The notes under the pieces: model-generated
What the model was told of the DNA's origin: nothing
The model's database searches: none
The model's input: the letters and a program-made list of their open reading frames with translations, nothing else
Program-made: the position numbers and the translations under genes
In this document: positions 10,947 through 22,700 of the stretch, in pieces
How positions within the stretch are numbered: the first letter of the stretch is position 1
How the letters are laid out: every line of letters begins with the position of its first letter
Assembly (NCBI RefSeq): GCF_964204865.1
Contig: NC_135251.1
Location: forward strand, 20,522,001 to 20,586,000
DNA: 64,000 nucleotides
DNA from: Styela clava
Taxonomy: Eukaryota; Chordata; Ascidiacea; Stolidobranchia; Styelidae
Direction: 5' to 3'

Positions 10947-13900
10947 AATGCAGTGGTTACAATTCAATAATGAAATGACAAATATGCTATGTTAGTATCT
11001 GCAACCCAATGACGATGATACCGTAACTAGTTTATCACTTACATACTGCAGTACTGTTGTTATTTGTTTATAAAGAAAATAAAAACAGCAAATTTCAGTG
11101 AAATTGAGAAATATCGTGTGGAATTATGGAAACAAGTTGCCACATTTAGTATAAGCAATAAATAGTCTATAAACTTATAATATTATTGGAAGCGATTTTA
11201 ATCTTCCTGAACCCAAAGTTTTTTTAATAACAAACCAACAATGTAGATATTCAATAAGTGAATAAAATAAAAATAAATAGAAACATATATTATGCACAAT
11301 AAAGTAAACAAACATATAACTTATATTATTCACGCTGCCACGTGCATTATTTCGTGATGATCCATAATATATATTTGTTGATTTCGCCATACATTCGTAA
11401 GTGGTCTAGTTTATTTTAAATTATTAAGTATGGGAAACAACATTTATAGGTCATAAGCTATTGCATATCATGTCAAGTTCCTTTACATAGCCCAAAGTTT
11501 TAACCATCTTTCTGAAGGCAGCTCTTAATATGTAAGCTAAATTTCGGAATGATCATTTAGTAGTCAGCATAACAGGTAGACCAGGGATGGCGAACCATTG
11601 ACCACCGAGTCACACCCAGATACAAATTCATTCAAAAAACAAAGTGACAATCCTGTAATAAAAATTGATAATAATGCCGGCTTCAGCTCATATAATACCG
11701 TAATGCGTAATGCACTATAACAACTACGGTACCGGTACTATAATAAACCAGTACGGTATGCTACAGTTACATACAACGTTAATGAAATAACAATTCAACT
11801 TATCTGTTCACGGTGAAAGGAGACGCGAAGAACCGATGTTGGTTACAGAGCATATTTACACAAATGAATATAGACACGAAAATATAAAGATATGCAATGT
11901 CACCAAAATGTAAATACAGTACCAGTACTGTAATTGAAAGGGAAGTAATTTACATCCGCTAGGTTGCGCAACACGAAAATGTTATTTTTTGCTAACGTTT
12001 TCCGCGTATGCAGATGTGCGTATTGAACTGGAAAATGTATGTTGAAAAATAATTATAAAACATTTGAATCTATTTATGTCATCAATTTCATTTTTCGAAT
12101 GTATTGATATTATACTGTTATTTTAGATACCGTATAATATTTGGAGTCTTTTTCTTACACTGACCACACGAGGTGGCATACGACGAATCATAATAACGTA
12201 CAAATACATGCGAATTTATTGTATTTTCTCCTTTATGCGACGTTTATTGGCGCGTTTCGCTCCGAACCAGGCTCGAAACAAGCAGCAACTGATATCTTAC
12301 CATATGTGAGAAATTACTTTTATTTGGAATGACCGGGAACTCTTCCGTTCTAAATTTGTTTTAGCAACGATTGAAAAGGCGCCAAAATTCGGTTAGACCG
12401 GAGTGCTGCAATTTGTCAAAATATTAATAAGAACGCGGTCAAGACTGCAAGACAGCAATAGCGTATCGCACGGTACCGGTACCGGTACGCGTATTACTTA
12501 TTACTCAAAGCCCATATATACCTCTTATACTTACTGACTTATAATCATTGTTTATTTAGCATACTCCCATACCAGTACTGCTATAGGGTAAATTAACTTT
12601 TAACCTGTTTGGACAAATCATCTTGGCAAATACATTAATGGAACACTATGCAGCTATCTGCTATGGTTTAACTTACTGACTTAACTGGAAATAATGCATG
12701 TCTGCATGTAAGGGAATGATTCTGTTGTTAAGTGTAAATGGTTTAATGTAGACTAGGTCTATATCGCTATTATTTCAGTATTTGTTATTTTTTCCTTATG
12801 TATTTGTACTACCATATTTGGGCCATTCCAAGCAAAAGTTGAATTCCATCAATTTTTTTAAGTCTAGTGAAAGTAATTTTTTGTATTTTTTTTAAATCAA
12901 ATGACATTGGAATTTTATTGAACTGCATTCCTTTCACCGAAAAAGTTGAAATTTCACCCAGGTTTTGATGGTTTTAAAAATGGCCTAAAATGTAGAAATT
13001 TTGGTATAATTGACATATTTTGTGATGATTCCTGTTTTGATTGTGTGATACAGTTATTTCATATGGTCTAAATGGACTCATTGAATTTAAGTTAATAAAG
13101 TTTAAATGGTTGCAGTGCTGTAGGACATTTCTTCACCCTTTTAACGATTTATTACCATAATTTTGAGAGATGATAGAGGCCGCTGTTCCGAAGTGGAAAA
13201 ATGTCCTGTGGTGTCACATACAATATCCACATTATTGGCATGGATTTACACTGTTACATTAGGGGAATTGAGCAACACATAGAGGGGTCCTTCAGCTACT
13301 GCACCAGAAAATATTATGGGCTCCTGCTGTACCAACGCAAAAATTTACAGCACAACATAATGTACTGTTAATGCATGGTGGATTTACCGTCCTGTAGTGT
13401 CACACTATATTTTACTATATTTTTTATATCCACTAAGAATGGGTGTGTCTCTTGGGTTGAACTTTTGTTGAATTTTTTTCCATATTCAATAAAGCAACTG
13501 ATTGGACAATGAAACAAAACATGTAGCTGAAAATGTAAAAATATATTGCATCTAACAACATGAAAATTTTCTGAAATTGTCCTGTAGTGTCTCTTGGAAT
13601 AGCCCATTTATGTAGCCTATTGCTTCATTAAAAATCATTGCTTTTTCATTAAATATCAGTTTATTATACTAACTCTTGGTCTGATTCTTATGCTCAGCTA
13701 TTTAATATGCAACTATTAAAAAAATATATGTGGACTATATATTTTGAATAATCTGCCCTTGTATGATAGTAATTATTGTCATTAGTGCCCAATTGCAGCA
13801 TTCAAAAAATGGACCTTTTCCATTTACTCCCACCCTGACTAATATCCATAATTCATTTCATTTTTTGTTTGATAATGCTGCAAATTTTTAGGATTTAGTC

Positions 13901-14698
13901 GATTAATGGTGAATGCATTGATAAAGATGAATGGGCCCCATAAAAAAAATAGTATCCAAATATTGAGGCGCAGTTCTTACCACTTTATGGCAGCTCCTGC
14001 CACAAACGAACCGCGGCAGCTCTTGCAATGGTTTTATAGCGCTTTTCAGTAATCAGTATTAACGGTATATTCACAAATTAATGTACCAGATTTTAATTGA
14101 TCATGCGGAATTATATCTACTCAAACCCTAACCCCAAATCCATCAAAACTGTATCCATAAGAAAAACGTTCCAACTCACCCAATATTTTTCACCATAAGG
14201 GACAGCCCTTTCTTTACGACCCACCTGCCGTGGTTATGGCAGCAAAATTTTACCTGCCATTGGTTTTCAATTTGCTGCCGGGGTAACGGCAACCTGTCAT
14301 TGGTTTGTGGCAGCTAAAAAGTCAGTCGCCATAGGTTTGGCCGTAGCGGCCATGGTATGGAAAAACCGCCATGGTTTTGCGGAAGCTGCAGGCGCAACAA
14401 AATACTTAAAACTGCACTTGCAAATATTAGTGGGGGTGGGTTCATTTTTTTCACATATTCACATTTTTTTTTTACTTTATGTCATCTGACATTATGTTTT
14501 AAATATTAAATTATTAATATTCATCCGTCCACCAAATGACAGAATTATGTGATAGATTATTCTTCAATATACTGATATACTTGCTCTGTATATCATCACC
14601 TTTTGCCCTATGATACAACTACAAGATATACATCTGACCAACTTACAGTTACAGTAATCACCAAATTGTTTTATCAATTACAGTATACAAATATTATC
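10947..14698. other. Intergenic region, transposon-rich, no gene
   Basis: Separates FIG4 (-) from RNLS (+), so it should contain both promoters. It holds GGTACC palindromic runs (about 11720 and 12470), a probable hAT-type end near 11582 (cagggatggcgaacc), a putative TIR element at 12820-13605 and a block of GGCAGC/CCATGGTT-like repeats at 13980-14400. No convincing coding exon is seen. Confidence 0.5.
12820..13605. mobile_element. Putative TIR DNA transposon, non-coding
   Basis: The ends form an imperfect inverted repeat: gggccattccaag at the left and cttggaatagccc at the right. Both are bordered by ATTT, a possible 4-bp target duplication. Copies of tgtcctgtagtgtcac-like sequence recur inside (about 13203, 13390 and 13580), resembling subterminal repeats. 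There is no transposase frame. The superfamily is not identified. Confidence 0.45.
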
Positions 14699-16298
14699 AT
14701 GGTTCGAGTATTAATTGTTGGGGCAGGTTTAACTGGTGCACTTTGTGCTCATATGTTACGAAGGCACCTTCCAACACAACTTCAATGTCAGATTGTTGTT
14801 TGGGAAAAATCTCGCGGAGTTGGTGGAAGAATGTCTTTGTCAAGACCATCTGAAATGGAAGACTGTTCTGCTGAACTTGGTGCCCAATATGTTGAACAGC
14901 ATACCAAGTATATTGAACAACATAAATATTTTTATAATGAATTATTGGAATCTGGAATACTGAAACCCCTTGAAGGCAAAATTGATGGTTTTCGTGAAGG
15001 GATAAGTGAGAATTTTACTTGTGGTGGCGGTTTAAATATGATGGCAAAACATTTTTTTGCCAAATCTTTGGTAGAAACCTGTTTTAACGTTAGACTGGAC
15101 AGTCTGAGACTTACTAGCGATGACCAAGAAGCAAGTTGGAATGTATGGGAGGCTGCAACAACCAGTGGAAAGCATGATCACTTTGATGCAGTTTTTCTGA
15201 CAATGCCTATACCCCAGATTTTAGGAATTGAAGGTATTACAGACAATTTGCAGAAGCAGCAAATTTCAGATCTTGAAGGGGCAAGTTATTCCTCCAGATT
15301 TGCAGTGGGGTTGTTCTATGAACCTGGTGCTTATAATATCGATCTCCCCTATGTTGCTAAATTTGTTGTCGATAATGAAGTTATCTGTTTCATATCTGTT
15401 GATCAAAAGAAAAGAGGAATCGAAAGGTGAGAGAAAATATGATTTCTGATTGCTTTTTCATGTGCTTATGCGGTGATGGATGTTGCCAAGAGTCTGCGAG
15501 TGATACAATTGTTTCTAAATTATGGATGACATGGCTTTTATTAATAAGTCCAAAAAACATCTTGTATGGAATATTTTAGTGTTTTTGTGGTGATATTCGA
15601 GTATTGAATTTGAATTGGCCATCCCTGTTTTTATGTGCGTAAATCACTAAATCAAACTATTTTTTTCAGAGATGTAGTTAACACATAAATTTATAAAGTC
15701 GGGGCCCAGTGATGAAATCTTTTTTATAACTTGGAAATGATTTCTGGAGTATGATTGGGTCTATTTTTCTAGTGCAATATTTATTTAAAATTTGCATTTC
15801 TCCCAAGGGATGCATTTTCTTGTCTTGCTTCATAAACAAGTCTTGTTTTTCATGCTACCTTTGATTATATTCAACTATCATGTAAACTTATTTTTTATGG
15901 TGTCATCCTTTTGTGCTTCAATTTTTTGTTAATCTTTTTAATACTAGCATTTATATTTTTGAAGGAAAACTCAATCTATTGTTGTTCATACTTCTGCACC
16001 ATTTGGAAAATCACATTTAGAAGAAGACGCTGAAAAAGTTGGCCCACTCATCATTGAGGAACTTAAAAAAATTATCCCTGATCTTCCAGAACCTACCTAT
16101 GTCAAATATCACAAATGGAGATATTCTCAAGTCACCAAAGCAACTGAATCTTCTTATGGATGCTTGGTACCAAGAAATAAACCTTTGCTGGTATTGGCAG
16201 GAGATGGTTTTACTCACTCTAACTTTGATGGATGTGTTCAATCTGCTATAGTTGTTGAAAAGGAAATTTCGAAATGGCTTTCAAGTAGTGTACTGTAA
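14699..16298 (+). CDS. RNLS: Renalase (RNLS), FAD-dependent oxidase
   Basis: Two exons: 14699-15426 and 15965-16298 (CGAAAG|gtgaga, ttttgaag|GAAAAC), giving 353 residues (human renalase about 342). Renalase uses FAD to oxidise mis-hydrogenated isomers of NAD(P)H. The Rossmann GxGxxG is at residues 8-13 (VGAGLTG), followed by VVWEKSRGVGGRMS, GAQYVEQH and GGGLNMMAKH. Exon 2 carries IVVHTSAPFG, KWRYSQVT, LAGDGFTHSNFDGCVQSA, a signature of the family C-terminus. An in-frame ATG exists at 14603, but MVRVLIVGAG matches the family start, and a ttacag acceptor-like site lies between the two, 15 nt before the chosen ATG. It is the first gene of a head-to-tail run with POLE3, LRRC42 and HAUS3. Confidence 0.93.
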
Positions 16299-16395
16299 CC
16301 TATTTACAAGCAAATTTACAATTACTTAATTAAGATAAAAAGTGCATTTCTGTGCTTTTTCCTTTACATGAAAGATACGGTATTCATGTACAGAC

Positions 16396-16607
16396 CAGTG
16401 GTTTTTTAATCGGGATTCCTCGGAAGTTGGCAGAACCCTAGTACAGCCCGGGGGTTACGCAAGTTCACATTACCTATTTGCAACTATTATTTTCTCCACT
16501 AAAGTTCATTTTGATTAACAGTATTTCGTTCGCTCTTATTATATTTATAGTTAATACAATTTAGACAATAAAAGACAGGGTTCCTCCAAGTTTAATAAAA
16601 ACCACAG
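16396..16607. mobile_element. Degenerate hAT-like MITE
   Basis: The left end cagtggttttttaa and the right end ttaataaaaaccacag form an inverted repeat in the RNLS-POLE3 gap. The flanking 8-mers gtacagac and gcacaacc agree at 5 of 8 positions, so the target duplication is decayed or absent. The element contains an AATAAA at 16567 that could serve as the RNLS poly(A) signal. Confidence 0.5.
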
Positions 16608-16781
16608 GCACAACCCTTTCTGGTTAGCTCTTCAAATATTTTGTGCACTTATTATGCTTTGCTGTTTCATGCTTTTATGTGACTTCACTAAAAACTTACC
16701 ATATCTTTCGTTAACTTAATAATGACTGATCACAAATTTTCCCATTTTCAGGGATATAGCGCTATAAATAATTTAACAAAA

Positions 16782-17174
16782 ATGGCTGAAAAACCAGAAG
16801 ATTTGAACCTTCCTAATGCAGTCATAGCGAGAATCATGAAAGAAGCTCTTCCTGAAGGAGTGATCGTTTCAAAAGAAGCAAGAGCAGCAATATCAAAAGC
16901 AGCCAGTGTTTTTGTTCTTTATTGTACTTCTTGTGCTAATAACTCTGCAATGCAACAAAAGCGTAAAACTTTGAAAGACATTGATGTCCTATCAGCAGTT
17001 GAAGAAATGGATTTTGAAGGCTTTATACCAAGCTTAAAACAAAGTCTTGATGCATTCAAGGCCGAACAGAAGGAAAAGAAAGAAGCATCTGAAAAAAGGA
17101 AAAAATTAATAAAAGAAGCTCAATCTGTAGATGTAGAGAATGAACCCGTGACTGAAACTGTTGTTGTTGAATAA
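16782..17174 (+). CDS. POLE3: POLE3 / CHRAC17 histone-fold subunit
   Basis: A 130-residue single-exon protein (human 147). POLE3 pairs with POLE4 through a histone fold as accessory subunits of DNA polymerase epsilon, and with CHRAC15 in the ACF/CHRAC remodeller. [47 protein letters not shown] and [17 protein letters not shown] follow human POLE3 almost residue for residue. The C-terminus is a charged K/E-rich tail, shorter than the acidic human tail. An upstream in-frame ATG at 16722 is rejected because a cattttcag acceptor-like site (ending 16751) lies between it and the conserved start. An AATAAA at 17340 is a candidate poly(A) signal. Confidence 0.95.
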   Translation: MAEKPEDLNLPNAVIARIMKEALPEGVIVSKEARAAISKAASVFVLYCTSCANNSAMQQKRKTLKDIDVLSAVEEMDFEGFIPSLKQSLDAFKAEQKEKKEASEKRKKLIKEAQSVDVENEPVTETVVVE

Positions 17175-17948
17175 TTCTTTATTATAATAGTACTCAAATT
17201 TCTGGCGCATTAAACTTGATTCCAGTTATTCTCGGAGACTTGCAGACTTGAGTGAGATCTTGTTTTAGTTTCCAGCCATGTGGTGCGCCTGCAAACTCAT
17301 CAGAAAATCCCAATTCTACAACGTGAGAGTGCCTAGGAGAATAAAATTATATTCTGATTTAGTGACTGTGCATCCTGGTATCAATAACTAACAAATTAGT
17401 TTTTGTAGAATGACTCCCAATTGTAAACTACAAGTTCATTTATGTGATAAATGTACTATCTTGTTATTATACTTTGATTTTGTTTGTTTATAACAGGGAT
17501 GTCCGAATCCATTTTTCAAATTAATTATATTTAGTATTTCCAGTTCTCCAAAAATTATCGTTTGGGTATTGGAAGTCCTCAAACTTTTGATGTTTAAATA
17601 CTCTTTATCCTTACTATTGCGTACTTCCAAATTTTCTCCTAATGTGTTCTTCGTTGAACGTGACACAATTATGTATACATTTAATATTTGAAAAGATATT
17701 TTAATGTGTATTTGAAAAGTGAATTTTTCTGACCATCCTTGTTATGTTCGATCAAACTATATTATATTGGTAGTATGTATGTTGCAAACCTGCCCACCTT
17801 TCTCATTTCGTCACACTGCCCTGAAGCAATTATTGCACCTACTGCCTTTTTATCAATACCAGTAAATAATGTTGATCGATATACAATTTACTTGAAAAGT
17901 TTTTTTCTCACCTTTTTTAGATTATTTCATAGAGATTGTTCAAATATA

Positions 17949-19175
17949 ATGGAAGGTAAGATATACTTCAGATCTCGTTCTGGTATTCAATCTTTGAAAC
18001 ATGTAGCATATACCTCTGATGAAATCGGAGTTAAATATCATCAACAACTCTTAGGAACAAGACATCTTGCTATCAAGAAGAATGCTAAGCTCCAAAGAGA
18101 AAATCAAAGAAATAATAAAGATTGTCAAAGCGATGTACAAACTTTATATGAAATTTGCATGGCATTGATTGTCAATAATTTAGACCATGTAGATTCTTTC
18201 TATGGTTTGCCTTCATTGATTGGTGAACAGATATTTGATGAAGCTTTGGAGAGTGATCGATTTACCAACAAAGAATTTGATGTTACCAAACTTAGATTGA
18301 GTATTTTCATGGACGCATATGGTAATGAGATGTTTCAAAGACTGAATTTAAGTGGACAGACGATGTTCTTGGCACAACATATTGATGAAATTTCGCTATT
18401 TTTATCTTATCTTCACTCTGTGAGACTGTCAAACTGTGGCATCGGCGATTCACATGAAATTTTGTTTGAGTTGGGTAAATTACCACAGCTAGAGTGTCTG
18501 TGTCTTGATGGAAATGTAATTGGTGATATTGGTATCAATAATTTACTTCAATTACGCAGGAGAAATCAACAAGGTCTCAATAATCTACAATATTTAAACT
18601 TATCTGATAATAAGAAAATTAGTGCTTCATCTTTGTTTAATTTGGGTCTTTTACCATCTTTGGAGGCACTATTAATATCATCGAGTGTTAAAACTGTTAA
18701 AACCAGCAAGTTTGGAAAGTTTTCAATGCGATGCAAAAATGGTGCAAATCATATCAAAGGCCTCAATTTAAACAAATTTGGCAATAAGAATATTGAAGGA
18801 TGGGGATGTAAATTATTTGATAAATGGCTCTCAAATTTTGATATTGCTGAGAAAGAAAGACTTGTAAAGATGAAAAAAATGAAAGAAAATTTTAGTGGTT
18901 TTTACAAAACTATAAAAACGAATAATTGTCCTTTACAACATTCTGTTCAAACTACGTCAGTTATGAATGACAGGGAACCTTCAATTCTACTTTGTTTGTG
19001 TGAATATAGATCTTCCCCGAGACCATTAATAATTACCAAAAAGAGAAAATTTGTTATTGAAGATATTGCTAGTATAAATTTAGCGAAATCAAAAAGAGCT
19101 AAATTTGAAGAATTTGACAAACATCTATCAAACACTCCTACTGAAGATCAGGATCTGTTGAAACTCTATGGATAA
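17949..19175 (+). CDS. LRRC42: LRRC42 leucine-rich repeat protein
   Basis: A 408-residue single-exon protein (human LRRC42 428). It matches in order: an N-terminal block ending in NNLDHVDSFYGLPSLIGEQIF (human DNVDHIDSLIGFPEQIAEKLF), leucine-rich repeats including LECLCLDGNVIGDIGI and LQYLNLSDNKKIS, an EGWGCKLFDKW-type segment, a basic linker, and the final acidic EDQDLLKLYG (human EDWDLLNSY). Its function is poorly known; vertebrate LRRC42 has been linked to cell growth. The frame is open back to 17739, but strong acceptor-like sites end at 17920 and 17932, just before the ATG at 17949, so I chose that start. No AATAAA is obvious before HAUS3, 595 bp downstream. Confidence 0.9.
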   Translation: MEGKIYFRSRSGIQSLKHVAYTSDEIGVKYHQQLLGTRHLAIKKNAKLQRENQRNNKDCQSDVQTLYEICMALIVNNLDHVDSFYGLPSLIGEQIFDEALESDRFTNKEFDVTKLRLSIFMDAYGNEMFQRLNLSGQTMFLAQHIDEISLFLSYLHSVRLSNCGIGDSHEILFELGKLPQLECLCLDGNVIGDIGINNLLQLRRRNQQGLNNLQYLNLSDNKKISASSLFNLGLLPSLEALLISSSVKTVKTSKFGKFSMRCKNGANHIKGLNLNKFGNKNIEGWGCKLFDKWLSNFDIAEKERLVKMKKMKENFSGFYKTIKTNNCPLQHSVQTTSVMNDREPSILLCLCEYRSSPRPLIITKKRKFVIEDIASINLAKSKRAKFEEFDKHLSNTPTEDQDLLKLYG

Positions 19176-19769
19176 CATTTAGATTTCAGTGACTGTCAAA
19201 TACCCACTCTGCTTCTGTTCTGTCATCCTGATTATTTTTTACTCAGTCTCACCCGTTTACAGTCAGTGTACTTACTAGACAAAAAAAATTTGCTCAAAGT
19301 TTTTTGAACGAACCTGAGTTATATGAAATTCACTACCTCGTAGCTGTTTTCTTGATCATTTTGATTGACATGAATTACTTTGAGTCCTGCACCAATCGGT
19401 ATTCACCAGTGTCGCAGTGTGCCATTCTGCACTATAATTCCTCTTTTTGCTTTGAGATCCATTCCCTCTATTTCTAAGTGGGTTTGTGTAAACCTGGCTG
19501 AGCAAATTTCTCTGAAAAAAGGGACAATGATATGGATACGTACATCAAGAGATTAATTTATGTCAACCTTTGGTATTAGAAAATTCTTTCATTTTTTCCA
19601 GGCATATGGTGATGAGTGCTACTGAGTACACTGTTCATTCGTAAGCCCCACAATGGGGTTACTTCGCTTTTTGAATAGTTGCTTTTGTTTTGAATGAAAA
19701 TAATAACCATATAAGATATATGTTACAACAACAACATTTTTTAGATTTTTAATTTAGCTTCAATTAACG

Positions 19770-22700
19770 ATGGCACAAAGTACAGATACAAAAGTGAAAG
19801 CATTTTTCAAGTTACTTACTGAAGATCTCAGATTTGAGGATTCTGTCAAGATATCTTCAGCCAAAATACAACGATTGCTTGAGGTGAGAAATATAGATTA
19901 CGTTGAATTAATAGGAATGAAGCTCGTTTTTGTTTCCTTGGTATTAATTTCAGGGTCGGAGAAGCCGAGGCATTATGTTAAAGCAGGAACTGGAGCTAAT
20001 TGTACTATAATAGATAGAGAGCCTGAGCTACCAAATTTAATGATCTTAGCTAACGTAATTATTCATTCGTATCAATGATTTTCTTGTAATTCTACAAATA
20101 ATCGGATCTACCTTTTTTTTTCAAATTCATTTTCTAATATTAATTTCAAATTTAAATTTGCATATTTTAAGGTTTAATTTATATATATGATATCATCATT
20201 CCTATTCCGAGAATTTGCTTTTGGGCTGATGTACCATGGTAGTCGAGGTGGTCATGCCCAAACCACGATGGCTATAGAGATTCGAGGTTTGAAGTTTGAG
20301 CCACTGTTTGAATATACTGGAGCTGCAGCCATTGCGAGTTTAAACCAGTTCCCCAGCCCTGATTCATTTGTGTGACCTCTGGTCCTAAGATATACCGGTC
20401 AATGATGACCGGTATGACCGCTTAAATGATGATTCTTATTTCTTTTCTTAGAACCCGGCTACTGGACCTTTCCTGTCAGAGTTTATTCAAACTGTTACTA
20501 AAGATAATATACTTACACCGACGGAGCTAGAACAATATAATATAATCAAGACCCAAGGAAGGACAAAAGTTGGTGATGAATTGCAGAAAGCGATTAATCA
20601 ACATGAAGAATTAAACGCAGGTAGTTTACAGTTGATTTTACACTTTTTTTAGGTTGTGTTTTATATCTCCGTCACTGAAAGATTGGAAAAATTTACTTTG
20701 ATGCAGTATTTTTACAGAGGAATTTACGAAGCCGATGGGAAATTTGAATACATTTCGAAGTGGTTACATTCGAATAAAGGCAGTTAAGGATTGAAAAAAT
20801 AATTTAAAATATACTGAAATTTCTAATTTCGAAGTTAGATCGTAACAACTAGTGGTCCAGCCGGAAAACCTAGGTTTTCAAGCGTCTTGAGGGTCCAAAA
20901 GCCTTTCAAGCTCCGAAAAATTGCTATGTATGATATGAAAAAATGCCCCTTTTTAACATTCCAAAAAGGGGAGCTAAGTCCATGATTTTTTGTTGTATTT
21001 ATTCGATACTACAATCTCAGCAGACTCATTTTGTATTCAATTTAGCTTACATTGCTCAAAATAAGGAATTGGAGCTTAAAATGAAGAATGCCAGACTGAA
21101 GAAAAAGAGATTAGAATACGAGTTAGCACAAATGAATGAAATGAAAAAACAACAACAAAAACGCTTAGATGGAAATTTAAGTTTGAAGAAACAATCCGCT
21201 CAGACACTTCGAGATGACAAAAATGAAAATATATCAACCAGTGAGCAGGTACTTGTTAATTGTTCTTAATGTTTTTTAATAAAATGTAAATACTGTATTT
21301 AACAGACCATGGGGTGCACTGGGTTAAAAGGCGCACAGTTAATAAACTGCTTAGGTTGGGGTTTTGTTCATACTCAACAGTTATTGCAGAGTGTCGGTTT
21401 ACCATACAAAGCTCATTAAACAAAAAGCTCAATAATTTTCACAGTTATTGTATTTTGTTCAAAGAAAACGTAAAACGGCGATTTGTTTATTAAATGATAG
21501 TACACTTCACTAGTTTTAAGTGTGGGCAATGAAGCATTACCTGCTCCTTACACTGGCGCACTGGCTTATATGTCTCATGATCCATTTTTTTTGAAAAGAA
21601 TATTCAAAATGCGCCTTGCGGTCCGTAAAATACTGTAGTGAAACTAAAATTTATCACACACTGCTAAAATGATCTTATTTGTATAGTTATCTTCACTTAT
21701 CTTCTTACAGATTTCAGAAACAGTGAATAGTCTTGACGCTACTTTTCAAAGTTTATGTGGTATAGTTGAGGTAAGAATATGATATTCAATGTTTAGATTA
21801 TTAAATATCTTTTATGAATAATGGTAACCCAGCCGTCTCATGCCATGGACGTATTTGATGGTTTGCCTTAAGTTTGCGGGTCTCTTTCAAAATCAATTGA
21901 TATTTTTACGTACAAGTGGCATGAATAAAATAGTGTCAGACATCAATTCACTTGATTGAATAACACTATGAATAATTCTTTGAGGAAAATGACCCGTTCG
22001 TTCATGTAAATTAGATTTTGAGTTTATGAAATTGTCCTTGATTCGCCATCTTTCGCAGTGGCGAATGGCTAGTATTTTTTTTTTGCTATTTGGTTTTTAC
22101 ATTTTGCATACAAAGCTCTTATATTTCTCAAAATCCAACTGTGGGCCCCGAGGGGTCCATGGACCCCCATTGTTGGGAACCACTGTTCTATGGTATTTAG
22201 ATAAATGTTCACGTTTTCAGAAAGTTGATGGGAAAAGTTATCTTCTCTCACAAGTTGATTTGCAAGACTTGATAATTGCAGAAGAGAAATATAATTCTCA
22301 GCTGACAAACTTTGTGAAAAAACAATTTTTTGAGGTATGATGATGACGAGCACAGTAGTGGTAGTTTTTCTATTTTTATTGACATTGTGTACCATATTTT
22401 ATGAACCCTAAAGTGCACTTTGAATCATCTCAATCGTCTTGTAAGCTTGTGCCCTTAATGTTTAGATCAGGACATCAGGTAGTACTGTATGCTTCATTGC
22501 CTACAATACCTACAAGAAAATTCAGTACCAGTACCCGATGCACGTCATGTATGAATGAAAACCCAATCTAAGCAATTTGTTGACAGTGTGTCTTATGACC
22601 AGTGCGCACTATGGCCCGTGAAATAAAGTATTTACCACAGTGATTCAATGTTAGACGTAGCAAAATTTGAGAATAACCCAGAATTAGATAATTTAGATGA

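Noticed and set aside
11582-11700. hAT element beginning cagggatggcgaacc
   Set aside because: The start looks typical, but no matching inverted end or direct repeat was found downstream.
22056-22200. hAT-like element with gggaaccactg end in HAUS3 intron 5
   Set aside because: Only the right end (ttgggaaccactg) and a short palindrome are clear; the left end and target duplication could not be fixed.
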